Shown: positions 43,512 through 51,374 of the stretch, one piece after another
How positions within the stretch are numbered: position 1 is the stretch's first letter
How the letters are laid out: every line of letters starts with the position of its first letter
Source: Microbacterium sp. SMR1
Lineage (GTDB): Bacteria > Actinomycetota > Actinomycetes > Actinomycetales > Microbacteriaceae
Assembly (NCBI RefSeq): GCF_003289625.1
Contig: NZ_QMBN01000002.1
Coordinates: 642,610-706,609 of the forward strand
Direction of reading: 5' to 3'
Length of the DNA stretch: 64,000 nt
Notes under the pieces: generated by a model
The model's input: the letters and a program-made list of their open reading frames with translations, nothing else
Told to the model about the DNA's origin: nothing
Databases searched by the model: none
Made by a program: the position numbers and the translations under genes

Positions 43512-44561
43512 ATGCACGGCGAATACAAGGTCCCCGGAGGAAAGCTGGTCGTCGTCGACCTCGAGGTGCGCGACGGCCGCATCGCCGATTTCCACCTGGC
43601 GGGCGACTTCTTCCTCGAGCCCGACGACGCGCTCGCCGACATCGATGCGGCAGTGACGGGCCTGCCCGAGGAGTCTGACGTCGCCACCATTGCGGCCGCC
43701 GTCCGTTCGGCGCTGCCCGACGGCGCCCAGCTGCTCGGCTTCACGCCCGAGTCGGTCGGCACCGCGGTGCGGCGCGCGATGATCACGGCCCCGGGCTGGC
43801 GCGAGTTCGACTGGGAGGTCGTCCACGACCGAGCCGTGTCGCCCAGCATGAACCTCGCGCTCGACGAGGTGCTGACCACCCGCGTCGGCGACGGCCGGCG
43901 GAACCCGACCCTGCGCATCTGGGAGTGGAACGAATCGGCCGTCGTGATCGGGTCGTTCCAGTCGTACCGCAACGAGGTCGACCCCGAGGGTGCCGCGAAG
44001 CACGGGTTCGACGTCGTGCGCCGCATCTCCGGCGGGGGAGCGATGATGATGGCGGCGAACTCGATCGTGACGTACTCGCTGTACGTGCCGGCATCCCTCG
44101 TTGCGGGGCTGACCTTCGCCGACTCGTACGCCTTCCTCGACGATTGGGTGCTCGAGGCCCTCCGCTCACTCGGCATCGAGGCGACGTATCAGCCGCTCAA
44201 CGACATCGCCTCACCGTCGGGCAAGATCGGCGGCGCCGCGCAGAAGCGTCTCGCGAACGGCGGGGTGCTCCACCACGCCACCCTGTCGTACGACATGGAT
44301 GGTCAGGTCCTCACCGAGGTGCTGCGCATCGGCCGCGAGAAGCTCAGCGACAAGGGAACCGTCTCGGCCGCCAAGCGCGTCGACCCGCTGCGCAGCCAGA
44401 CGGGTCTGCCTCGCGACGCGATCATCGAGCGGTTCATCGAGGTGTTCTCGAAGCGCTACGGCGCCGTGCCCGGCACGATCTCCGACGAGGAGTACGCCGA
44501 GGCCGAAGCGCTCGTCGAGTCCAAGTTCGCGACGGACGCCTGGCTCAAGCGCGTTCCCTGA
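43512..44561 (+). CDS. Lipoate-protein ligase family protein with N-terminal accessory domain
   Basis: A 349-residue protein. Residues about 95-300 match the LplA/BirA-fold catalytic core: MNLALDEVL, VVRRISGGGAMMMAANS near residue 175 and the lysine segment SPSGKIGGAAQKR near 240 that contacts lipoyl-AMP. Residues 1-90 (opening HGEYKVPGGKLVVVDLEV) resemble the accessory LplB/LplA C-terminal domain, here placed first instead of last. It attaches lipoate to 2-oxoacid dehydrogenase or glycine-cleavage proteins. TAGGCT at 43500-43505 lies 6 nt before the ATG. Confidence 0.88.
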   Translation: MHGEYKVPGGKLVVVDLEVRDGRIADFHLAGDFFLEPDDALADIDAAVTGLPEESDVATIAAAVRSALPDGAQLLGFTPESVGTAVRRAMITAPGWREFDWEVVHDRAVSPSMNLALDEVLTTRVGDGRRNPTLRIWEWNESAVVIGSFQSYRNEVDPEGAAKHGFDVVRRISGGGAMMMAANSIVTYSLYVPASLVAGLTFADSYAFLDDWVLEALRSLGIEATYQPLNDIASPSGKIGGAAQKRLANGGVLHHATLSYDMDGQVLTEVLRIGREKLSDKGTVSAAKRVDPLRSQTGLPRDAIIERFIEVFSKRYGAVPGTISDEEYAEAEALVESKFATDAWLKRVP

Positions 44562-44573
44562 GCCGCGGCGTCG

Positions 44574-45329
44574 TCAGCGGCGCGTCTGCGACAGGGCCCA
44601 GTGGGCTCGGGCGAGACCGCCGAGCGGCGCTCGCGTGAGGATGGTGGCATCCGATTCGCTCAGGATGCCGCCGTCGACCGCCATGCGCAATGCGGTGGCG
44701 ATGTCTTCTCGCGCCCGCTCCTGTCGCGCGGCCGGCAGCGCGCCGACGGCGGCGCGCAGGGCCTCGACTCCCGTCCGCGGAGTCGGCGACCCTCCGGCGC
44801 GACGCCCGGCACGGACGATGGCGGCGACGGTGATGGCGGACGCGATTCCCTGCACGGCGAAGGCGCCGATGGTGAGGCCGGGGGCACCCGCGTCATCGGA
44901 GCGCAGCGCGACGATGATGATCGCGAACGCGGCGAAGAGCACCGAGATGGCATTGATGGACAGCTGGGAACCGCTCGCCTCGGCGCGCCCGCTCGCCAGC
45001 TGCCGCCACAGCACCGGACGCGATGCCGCCGCCACGATCGCCAGCGCACCGGCGGCGAGGGTCGGCACGGTCAGGTCGGACGCCGTTCGGGCGGGGATCA
45101 CGACGACCCCGGCGGCGATGATCGGCAGGAACTCCAGCAGTGCGACGCCCAGTGAGCGGAACATCGACCCGCGGCCGACCGGGCGGCGGCGCTCTTCGTC
45201 CGACGCGTCCAGCAGATCCTGGACCGCCGGTTCGTCGGCGAAGGCGGCGCGCTCGATCAGCGCGGCGTCGAATCCGCGCCCGGACTCCACGAGTTCGCGG
45301 GCCGCGGACGCGGCGGAGCTCTCACGCAT
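44574..45329 (-). CDS. Membrane protein, unknown function, end of the WXG100-like operon
   Basis: A 251-residue protein with a hydrophilic N-terminal 55 residues, about four hydrophobic segments between residues 58 and 170, and a helical C-terminal 75 residues rich in Ala and Arg. No family was recognised. It overlaps the preceding gene by 8 bp and is the last of five coupled genes that begin with the WXG100-like protein, so it could be a membrane partner or immunity factor; that is inference from position. Confidence 0.6.
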   Translation of the reverse strand: MRESSAASAARELVESGRGFDAALIERAAFADEPAVQDLLDASDEERRRPVGRGSMFRSLGVALLEFLPIIAAGVVVIPARTASDLTVPTLAAGALAIVAAASRPVLWRQLASGRAEASGSQLSINAISVLFAAFAIIIVALRSDDAGAPGLTIGAFAVQGIASAITVAAIVRAGRRAGGSPTPRTGVEALRAAVGALPAARQERAREDIATALRMAVDGGILSESDATILTRAPLGGLARAHWALSQTRR

Positions 45330-45882
45330 CGTCTTCTACTCTCATCGACTCGGCCAGCGTCCGCAGCGGCTCCTCCACCACACCGACCATGGTCGTGGTC
45401 GTCGGGTCGCTCAGCAGGCGCACCGCGCACAGTTCGCCGGAGACGAGGATACCGATCCCCGCCGGGACCGGTGCGCCGGGCGTATCCGGGCCCGCCGCAA
45501 TGAAGCGAACCACCACGCCCGCGCCGATGCCGGGGACAGTGATCTCCTCGACGGTCGGCGCCATCGCCAGCGGAATGTCTCCGAGGAGGGCTGCGACGAC
45601 GTCCTGGTCGGCCGCGAGCGGCGGGCGCACCTCGGCTCGCACCAGAAGGGCGACCGGGGCCGCTCCGGGCCAGAACTGCACCCCGAACCCCGTGCTCGGG
45701 TCGAGGGCGGCACGCGCCGCATGCGCGATCGCGACGGCGGCTTCCCGGTCTGACGGGGCCATCGGCGATGCGGCGAATCTCGCCGCCGTCTCCCGCTCCC
45801 ATTCGGTCGTCGCCTGACCTGGAGCGAGGTGGTTCGGGATGTGCAGCCATACCCGCGGGTCGGGCGATACGGTGAGTCTCAC
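45322..45882 (-). CDS. Soluble protein, unknown function, possible Mog1/PsbP-like fold
   Basis: A 186-residue soluble protein with no signal peptide or known motif. It opens RVWLHIPNHL, and the upstream neighbour opens EFSVVLPDGWEEF. Both start with a strand-proline pattern, then a helix, then strands, as in the Mog1/PsbP/DUF1795 fold. That similarity is weak and structural only. Overlaps of 4 and 8 bp link it to the genes on both sides. Confidence 0.55.
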   Translation of the reverse strand: MRLTVSPDPRVWLHIPNHLAPGQATTEWERETAARFAASPMAPSDREAAVAIAHAARAALDPSTGFGVQFWPGAAPVALLVRAEVRPPLAADQDVVAALLGDIPLAMAPTVEEITVPGIGAGVVVRFIAAGPDTPGAPVPAGIGILVSGELCAVRLLSDPTTTTMVGVVEEPLRTLAESMRVEDDA

Positions 45883-46493
45883 CTCGTGCTCCAGTGCAGC
45901 GTCGACACGACCGCGTCGCTCAGCTCGAACATTCCGGCGACGAGCGGGTGCGAGCGCGGAACGGACCCATCGGCCGGCGCGACCGCCACCGCCACCAGAT
46001 GCAGCGCCTCTCGGCGCTCCGTCCCCGGGATCGGCGTCAGATACGTAGTGGTGTACTGGCGGGCTCGTTCGGTTCCGAGGGCGAGGGTTGACTCTGACTC
46101 CCAGCGCACGAAGCGGCGATCGTCACGCAGAGCGGTCGCGCCGCGGGTGCGTATCAGATCCGCAACTTGAGCATCGAGCGTCTTCTGAGCGGTGGCCTCG
46201 CGGACGCTCGCAGTGATGGACAGCGGTAGTAGGAGGTCGTTGGACCAGGCGCGGGTCTGGATGTAGAAGCGCTCGGTGCCGGTCGCGCGCATCTTCGAGA
46301 ATGCCCTCGTGGTGATCGCGCGCAGCTGGGCCGCTAATTCCGGCCGGTGCGCTGCACTGAGTCGCTCCGAAGCCCGGCCCATCAGCGCGGCCTGTGCGGC
46401 TTGCGTCGTGGTGAACTCCTCCCAGCCGTCGGGAAGTACGACAGAGAACTCCGGGTACGACTGTCCCAGCACATCGGCGCGCAATCTGTTCAT
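45879..46493 (-). CDS. Soluble protein, unknown function, possible Mog1/PsbP-like fold
   Basis: A 204-residue soluble protein. An opening FSVVLPDGWEEFTT is followed by a long helical stretch (about residues 30-65) and a set of predicted strands ending in LHLVAVAVAPADGS. No family was recognised with confidence. It begins 24 bp after the candidate effector gene and overlaps the next gene by 4 bp. Proteins with this outline include chaperones and immunity proteins of secreted toxins, a role that would fit the context but is unproven. Confidence 0.55.
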   Translation of the reverse strand: MNRLRADVLGQSYPEFSVVLPDGWEEFTTTQAAQAALMGRASERLSAAHRPELAAQLRAITTRAFSKMRATGTERFYIQTRAWSNDLLLPLSITASVREATAQKTLDAQVADLIRTRGATALRDDRRFVRWESESTLALGTERARQYTTTYLTPIPGTERREALHLVAVAVAPADGSVPRSHPLVAGMFELSDAVVSTLHWSTR

Positions 46494-46517
46494 CGGTGGG
46501 GACTCCTCATGCCGTGC

Positions 46518-47789
46518 TCAGGATCGGGCAAGCTCAGCCTCCCACGTATCGACGGGCGATGAGGCCTCACTGATCACGTCGTACGTTGCCAATGCGATCT
46601 GGCCCGGGGTGTTGGCGATCCAGCCGTAGTGCCCGGCGACCGTTCCCACGACGCCCCAGCCGCCCGTGCTGAGGGCATCGTTCGCGTTCGCAGCGAAACC
46701 GTGTCCCATGAGGCGGGCGGCGACGTCGTCCATCGCCGACGAGCCACGCATGGCGGTAGTGAAGGACGTCCATCCGCCCGCCCCGAAGGTGCGCGCGGTG
46801 CTGAAGGTATCGCCGAATCGAGAGAAGGCCAGGGCGAAGTCCGTGCGTCCGGCTGTCGTCCCGAGGCCTCCGATCAGGTCGCTTCCGACCGCCGTGAAGC
46901 CCGATCGCGCGCCGCCGGCGAACTTGGCGAGGCTGCCGAACGGGATGACGCCGATCACCGCGACCGCAATCTCGAACGGATCCGAGTTACCGCGTCCGGC
47001 TTTGTACAGCGTCAGACCCAGGGTGACCAGGGCGACGATCGCGCCGAGAGCGGCGATGATCGGTCCGCCGATGACGAAAGCCGCCACCGCGAGCGCGATC
47101 CCCACCCATTGGAGTACGACGAGCGCGCCTTCGACGAAGCCGTCGAAGTCGTCCCAGCCGCTGTCCTGGATACCGCCGGAAGTGGCCGTGCCGATGCGTG
47201 ATGCGGCCAGCTCGAAGGCGCTCTCCCAGGTGTCGTAGGCGGAATCGTAGGTCTCGGCCTCCGCGACGAACTCGGCATGTGCATTGGTCTGGGCGGTGAG
47301 GGCCTGCGCAACGTCACGTTCGTGAGCGAGCTCCGCCGCGCTGGGCCCAGGGTCGTCGGGCGTCGGAGAGGGAAAGAGCGGAGCCGATCCCGCCGTCTCG
47401 TCGTAGTTCTGCTGCGCGCGGACGTAAGCGTCCCAGGCGGCCTGGCAGCGTTCGACGATCGGACGCATCGACTGCTGCACATCGCTGAGCGATTCGCCAT
47501 ACTCTCGAACTGCTGCGCCCGTCGGCTCGTAGCGTTCACCGGCGAGACGCAACTCTTCGTGGATCTCGCCGACCACCTCGCGGATCTTCTCGATCGACAG
47601 ACCCCGCTGACCATCGGCGCCGTCGGCGATCGCCTCGAGCACTCCCGCCGCGCCGATCATCTGCGCCCCTAAGTCCTCGATCTCCCCGCCGCGCCGAACC
47701 ACGGCGGCGGCGTCACCGGTGACGACGGAGATCTCTCGTCCGCGGGGGGATGGCGCCATGTCGCGTGCGCCGAATCCGTACCCGCTCAT
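46518..47789 (-). CDS. Putative type VII secretion substrate / polymorphic-toxin-like protein
   Basis: A 423-residue protein. Residues 1-215 are helical and charged with heptad-like stretches (IEKIREVVGEIHEELRLAGE, QAAWDAYVRAQQNYDE), as in WXG100/LXG-type secretion domains. A proline-rich break lies near 143-152. Residues about 228-275 hold two adjacent hydrophobic helices (LQWVGIALAVAAFVIGG, IIAALGAIVALVTLGLTLY). The C-terminal 150 residues are Gly- and Ala-rich without a recognised toxin motif. It overlaps the WXG100-like gene by 4 bp (ATGA), the usual arrangement for an Esx partner and its cargo. Confidence 0.65.
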   Translation of the reverse strand: MSGYGFGARDMAPSPRGREISVVTGDAAAVVRRGGEIEDLGAQMIGAAGVLEAIADGADGQRGLSIEKIREVVGEIHEELRLAGERYEPTGAAVREYGESLSDVQQSMRPIVERCQAAWDAYVRAQQNYDETAGSAPLFPSPTPDDPGPSAAELAHERDVAQALTAQTNAHAEFVAEAETYDSAYDTWESAFELAASRIGTATSGGIQDSGWDDFDGFVEGALVVLQWVGIALAVAAFVIGGPIIAALGAIVALVTLGLTLYKAGRGNSDPFEIAVAVIGVIPFGSLAKFAGGARSGFTAVGSDLIGGLGTTAGRTDFALAFSRFGDTFSTARTFGAGGWTSFTTAMRGSSAMDDVAARLMGHGFAANANDALSTGGWGVVGTVAGHYGWIANTPGQIALATYDVISEASSPVDTWEAELARS

Positions 47790-48115
47790 GAGGCCCTCGG
47801 CATCGTCGCAGCCTCGTTGCGCTCGACCTGAGTGGACCGAGAGGCCTCGACATCCCACTCGGCCCAGCCGCGTCCCGTGCTCTCGACCCGTTCCTGGATC
47901 TTCATCAGATCCTCGCGGAGTCCGCGGCGGCGATCATTCCAGCCGCTCTCGAACTCCGACGACGCGTCTCGAAGGCGGGTCTTGCCGTACGGCGTACCTA
48001 CGGAGTCCTCAAGGTCGTCGGCGCGTTCCTCCGCCTTCTCGAATTCGACGATGATCTGCTTCAACGACCCGTTGAGTTCGTTGAGCACGTCATAAGTGAC
48101 GATGACATCCGACAT
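47786..48115 (-). CDS. WXG100-like small helical protein (Esx/type VII secretion)
   Basis: A 109-residue helical protein of WXG100 size with two long helices separated near residues 56-62 by FESGWNDRR, where the family has W-x-G. The helices are rich in Glu, Lys and Arg (VEFEKAEERADDLEDS, RGLREDLMKIQERVES). Members form dimers and are secreted by, or escort cargo to, ESX systems. The ATG at 48115 has a GAGGGGA ribosome site. It heads an operon of five coupled genes; no EccC-type ATPase is in the window. Confidence 0.72.
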   Translation of the reverse strand: MSDVIVTYDVLNELNGSLKQIIVEFEKAEERADDLEDSVGTPYGKTRLRDASSEFESGWNDRRRGLREDLMKIQERVESTGRGWAEWDVEASRSTQVERNEAATMPRAS

Positions 48116-48167
48116 GGCGCTCCCCTCTGCTTGCGTTGACAGTGTATTCAGGAGCACCAGACCTCTC

Positions 48168-48187
48168 GATGGGGAGCACTCCCCATC
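48168..48187. promoter_or_regulatory. 20-bp dyad between the carboxylesterase and WXG100-like genes
   Basis: GATGGGGAG and CTCCCCATC form a perfect 9-bp inverted repeat with a 2-bp centre. It lies 53 bp upstream of the WXG100-like start and 45 bp after the esterase start-side stop codon region. A TACACT hexamer (48146 to 48141) may be the -10 box of the WXG operon. Operator is more likely than terminator because no T-run follows. Confidence 0.5.
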
Positions 48188-48231
48188 TCGGGTGACGGAT
48201 CGACCGTCAGCAGGGTCCGACCCGTACCCCG

Positions 48232-49710
48232 TCAGCCGACGAGCGCCCGCACCGACGCGTAGCCGTCGGCCGCGACCGTCGGCACCGACGGCGGAGCACC
48301 GAACACGCGGGTCGCCCGTTCGTCCGGCGTCCATCGCGGCCAGCCCGGGTCGCCGGTCCGCACGAACGACACGGCGGCACCGTGCATCGCATCGGCCAGC
48401 TCCTGCGGCGGGTGCGGCCCCGCGAGCCTCGCGACGCCGTCGGAGTCGAGGACGTCCCACCAGAACGGCACATCGAGGCAGTGCAGCGCCCAGCGCCGGG
48501 TCGGCGAGGGCCAGCTGAACCGGTAGGCCCACGTCGGCGAGCCGCTTCGTGCCCGGGCGACGAGCGGCACGGTGTCGCGGAAGATGCGGTCGGTGGCGTA
48601 ACGGCCGAGGAACGCGGCGGTGCCGAGTCGTCGCTGCGCGCGGTTGTCGCGGATGTAGCGCCAGCGCATCGCGTGGCCGACCCCGAGGGCGGCCAGCGCG
48701 AGCGCCGGCGGGACGAAACGCAACGGGCCGGCGACCCCGTCGGTGATCATCGTGAACTCGTCGTCGGTGGTGCCGAGCACGAGCGTCTTGTCCGCGCCGA
48801 CGCCGGCCGCGAGTGCGTCGAGGGTGGGGCGCGGGATGAGCTCGCCGTCGACGACCGGACCCCACGTGAGCCCTTCGGCGAGCCGCGAGCGCACCGAGGC
48901 GATGATGCTGCCGTGCCGCTGCGACTCGAGAGCTTGCTGCGCCGTGAGCACCGTGAGCTCGTCGACACCGGCGAACGCCTCGCGTGTCGGGGCGATGCCG
49001 AGGCGCGCGGCGAGCCGGCCTGTCGCCGTCGCGGCCCGGGCGGGCGGCACGTTCGTCAGGGCCGCCGAGATCGCCAGCACACGGCGGAACAGGTGTTGAG
49101 CATCCGGCATCCCGAGCAGGGTGAGCACCGCGCCGCCGCCCGCGGACTGCCCGGCAATCGTGACATCATCCGGATCCCCGCCGAAGGCGGACACGTTCGC
49201 CCGCACCCATTCGAGGGCGGCGATCCAGTCGCGCACCGCGCGGTTCGTCGGGGCTCCGGGAAGGAGGCCGAAGCCGTCGAAGCCCAGCCGGTACGAGACC
49301 GTCACCACGACGATGCCCGCCCGCGCGAACGAGCCGCCGTCGTACCAGGGGCTCGCGGGCGAACCCTGCACGAAGGCTCCGCCGTGGATGTAGACGAGCA
49401 CCGGATGCTGTGCGCCGCCTGGCTCCGCGGGCGAGTCCGGCGCGAACACGTTGACCGACAGGGTGTCGTCGCCGGGGATCGACGGCTCGGGGATGAGGGT
49501 GTCGCCGTAGTCCCCGCGCTGCGGCGTGGGGCCGTACGCGGTCGCGTCGCGGACGCCGTCCCACGGCTCGACGGGTGCGGGCTCGGCGAAGCGCAACGCG
49601 CCTGTCGGGGCCTGCGCGTACGGGATGCCGAGGAACGCGAGGGTGCCGTCGGGGCGACGCGTGCCGCGCACCTCACCGCTGGAGAGGGGTGCCGAGACGC
49701 TCGCTGTCAC
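48232..49710 (-). CDS. Type-B carboxylesterase/lipase
   Basis: A 492-residue esterase of the cholinesterase-like family: FLGIPYAQAPTGALRF near residue 27, LSVNVFAP, VYIHGGAFVQGS near 105-116 (oxyanion), and the nucleophile in IAGQSAGGGAV near 192. No signal peptide, so it is cytoplasmic. Substrate unknown; the family hydrolyses many short-chain esters. The GTG at 49710 is chosen because TAGCTT (49722 to 49717) lies 6 nt before it, implying a leaderless mRNA. Confidence 0.92.
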   Translation of the reverse strand: MTASVSAPLSSGEVRGTRRPDGTLAFLGIPYAQAPTGALRFAEPAPVEPWDGVRDATAYGPTPQRGDYGDTLIPEPSIPGDDTLSVNVFAPDSPAEPGGAQHPVLVYIHGGAFVQGSPASPWYDGGSFARAGIVVVTVSYRLGFDGFGLLPGAPTNRAVRDWIAALEWVRANVSAFGGDPDDVTIAGQSAGGGAVLTLLGMPDAQHLFRRVLAISAALTNVPPARAATATGRLAARLGIAPTREAFAGVDELTVLTAQQALESQRHGSIIASVRSRLAEGLTWGPVVDGELIPRPTLDALAAGVGADKTLVLGTTDDEFTMITDGVAGPLRFVPPALALAALGVGHAMRWRYIRDNRAQRRLGTAAFLGRYATDRIFRDTVPLVARARSGSPTWAYRFSWPSPTRRWALHCLDVPFWWDVLDSDGVARLAGPHPPQELADAMHGAAVSFVRTGDPGWPRWTPDERATRVFGAPPSVPTVAADGYASVRALVG

Positions 49711-49758
49711 GATCCGAAGCTAGCGGACTCGGCAGCGACTCGGTGAGGAGGACGCGGG

Positions 49759-50079
49759 TCAGGCGATGCGGCGGACCTGCACCGTGATGCGGTCGACCGT
49801 CGGATGCTGCGCGCAGAGTTCGTCGGCGACGGCGCGGGCCACCTCGGGAGTGCGCGCGGATGCGGCGACGGAGATGGCGGCCGCGGCGGTCACCACCTCG
49901 CCATGGGCTGAGACGAGGATGCCGTTCGTCGGTTCCGCCGCCTCACGGTGGAGCGCGGTGGCCGCCGCTCCGAGCACGCGGGTCAGCGGCGGTCGCGGAT
50001 CGTGCACGGCGCTGACTCCGGGCACCTCGACGAGGGGGCGCGGAGCCGAGGGGTCGACGACGGAGACGGGCTCGATCAT
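49759..50079 (-). CDS. Small Asp23/Gls24-related protein of the sigma operon
   Basis: A 106-residue protein. The C-terminal half (ILVSAHGEVVTAAAAISVAA, then a helix and VDRITVQVRRIA) follows the strand-helix-strand pattern of Asp23/Gls24 and AmaP-like proteins, though it is short and divergent. Its start overlaps the preceding gene by 4 bp (ATGA). It is the last gene of the sigma factor operon. Confidence 0.6.
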   Translation of the reverse strand: MIEPVSVVDPSAPRPLVEVPGVSAVHDPRPPLTRVLGAAATALHREAAEPTNGILVSAHGEVVTAAAAISVAASARTPEVARAVADELCAQHPTVDRITVQVRRIA

Positions 50080-50663
50080 GCGATGTCCTTGGGCGGGAAG
50101 GGACGGTGGAGGTCTTCGACGGTGACGTCGACAGCGGTGATGTTCAGCTCGGTGTGCCGGGCGAGCGCGTCGGACACCGCTCGGCGGACCGCTCCGGCGG
50201 CGGTCGGCAGCGACTCGCCCCACGCGACCGACGCGGTGATGTCGACGGCGATCGGCGCGTCGGGCACCTCGACGTCGCCGACGATGCGCGAATGGCCGAT
50301 GAAGACGCCGTCGATCGCATCGCCGCTGGCTCGGATGAGCGCTTGCACGGCTCCCTCGGTGACGGTCATCGAGACCCGAGGATCGGGATGCGAGAGCGGG
50401 ATCGAGCGCCCGGCCCGCAGCTCGGCCCGGACGGCGTTCATCACGCCGTGGAACCAGTTCTCCGAGGGCTCGGGCATCTCGGCGGCATCCGCCGCGATGA
50501 GTTCGCGTGACAACCGCCCCGCGCGCTCGAGCGCGTCGAGGGCGTTCAGACAGTCGGGACAGGTCTCGATCTCGGGGTCGTACGGCGAGCGACCGCTGTC
50601 GAGGTAGTCGCTGATCTCGTCGATCGTCTTGCCGCACTCGAGAGTCATGTCTGCGGCATCCAT
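50076..50663 (-). CDS. Fusion of anti-sigma-like zinc domain and Asp23/Gls24 domain
   Basis: A 195-residue protein. Residues 8-60 resemble a zinc-binding anti-sigma domain: TLECGKTIDEISDYLDSG, then TCPDCLNALDALERAG with Cys35 and Cys38; the histidine usual four residues before the first of these is Glu. Residues 95-185 are an Asp23/Gls24 domain (VSMTVTEGAVQALIRA, IAVDITASVAWGESLP, ITAVDVTVEDLHRP). The ATG at 50663 overlaps the sigma stop as TGATG; a GTG 9 nt earlier is possible. It probably ties envelope stress to the sigma factor; that is inferred. Confidence 0.8.
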   Translation of the reverse strand: MDAADMTLECGKTIDEISDYLDSGRSPYDPEIETCPDCLNALDALERAGRLSRELIAADAAEMPEPSENWFHGVMNAVRAELRAGRSIPLSHPDPRVSMTVTEGAVQALIRASGDAIDGVFIGHSRIVGDVEVPDAPIAVDITASVAWGESLPTAAGAVRRAVSDALARHTELNITAVDVTVEDLHRPFPPKDIA

Positions 50664-51235
50664 CAGCGCCACCCCGCCATCTGAATCGTGATGCTGGCGC
50701 GGGCGCGGGACAGGTTTCCTCGAACGGTGCTGAGAGGGAGGTTCATCTCTTCTGCGATCTCGGTATAGCTGAGCGACCCGACTTCTCGGAGCAGCCAGCA
50801 GCGGCGTTGGGCTTCCGGCAGCGCATCGAGTGCAAGAGAGAGCGCTTGCAACTGTGCGTTGCGGATGGCAGCGGCCTCGGGAAGGAGGCCCGCCTCCGCG
50901 GCTCTGTCGAATCCGTCCAGTGTGTCATGGTCGGGGCGCTTCCTGAGATGCGCGTACGCCTCGCGGCTCGCGATCTTCATCAGCCACGCCTTCACGGCGT
51001 TCGGGTCGCGCAGGGTGGACAGCTGCCGCCATGCGGTGAGGAAGGCCTCCTGCACGACGTCGTCGGTCTCCGAGAGGGTGCCGACGATGCGGTACACGTA
51101 GGCGCGCACGAGGCGGGAGTGACGGTGGAGGAGGACATCGAACGCGTCGGCATCGCCGGATGCCGCGCGGGCGGCGAGGATGCCGTCGGGCGCGGCCTGC
51201 AGGTCGGCGTTCGACCCGCTGTCTTCGGCTCGCAT
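50663..51235 (-). CDS. ECF-type RNA polymerase sigma factor
   Basis: A 190-residue sigma factor. Region 2 runs from LLHRHSRLVRAYVYRIVG to TDDVVQEAFLTAWRQL (residues 34-70). Region 4 runs LDALPEAQRRCWLLREVGSL SYTEIAEEMNLPLSTVRGNLSRARAS (about 135-180). It starts an operon with an anti-sigma-like/Asp23 fusion and diverges from the Asp23 operon, which is its likely target, together with itself. The ATG has a GGGGGGAC site. Confidence 0.92.
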   Translation of the reverse strand: MRAEDSGSNADLQAAPDGILAARAASGDADAFDVLLHRHSRLVRAYVYRIVGTLSETDDVVQEAFLTAWRQLSTLRDPNAVKAWLMKIASREAYAHLRKRPDHDTLDGFDRAAEAGLLPEAAAIRNAQLQALSLALDALPEAQRRCWLLREVGSLSYTEIAEEMNLPLSTVRGNLSRARASITIQMAGWR

Positions 51236-51291
51236 CGTCCCCCCAGAAAACTTCTCGAACTTTTTTGTGACGAATCCGGATGAGCCGCCCT

Positions 51292-51366
51292 CTTATCTGT
51301 AGAGCGAACGTAACGCTCACCGAATGGCGAGCCGAGAGCTTGCATCGGACAACGCAGACAGATAAG
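51292..51366 (+). promoter_or_regulatory. Inverted repeats in the leader of the Asp23 operon
   Basis: CTTATCTGT (51292-51300) and ACAGATAAG (51358-51366) are a perfect 9-bp inverted repeat 57 nt apart; the second overlaps the AAGGAAAA ribosome site before the ATG at 51375. Between them GAGCG and CGCTC (51302-51318) form an inner hairpin. The leader RNA could mask the ribosome site, or a dimeric protein could bind both arms in the divergent promoter region. Confidence 0.6.
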
Positions 51367-51374
51367 GAAAAGTC

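Noticed and set aside
48232..49710. Secreted esterase linked to pectin breakdown
   Set aside because: There is no signal peptide and the gene is not adjacent to any of the sugar operons; the substrate cannot be inferred.
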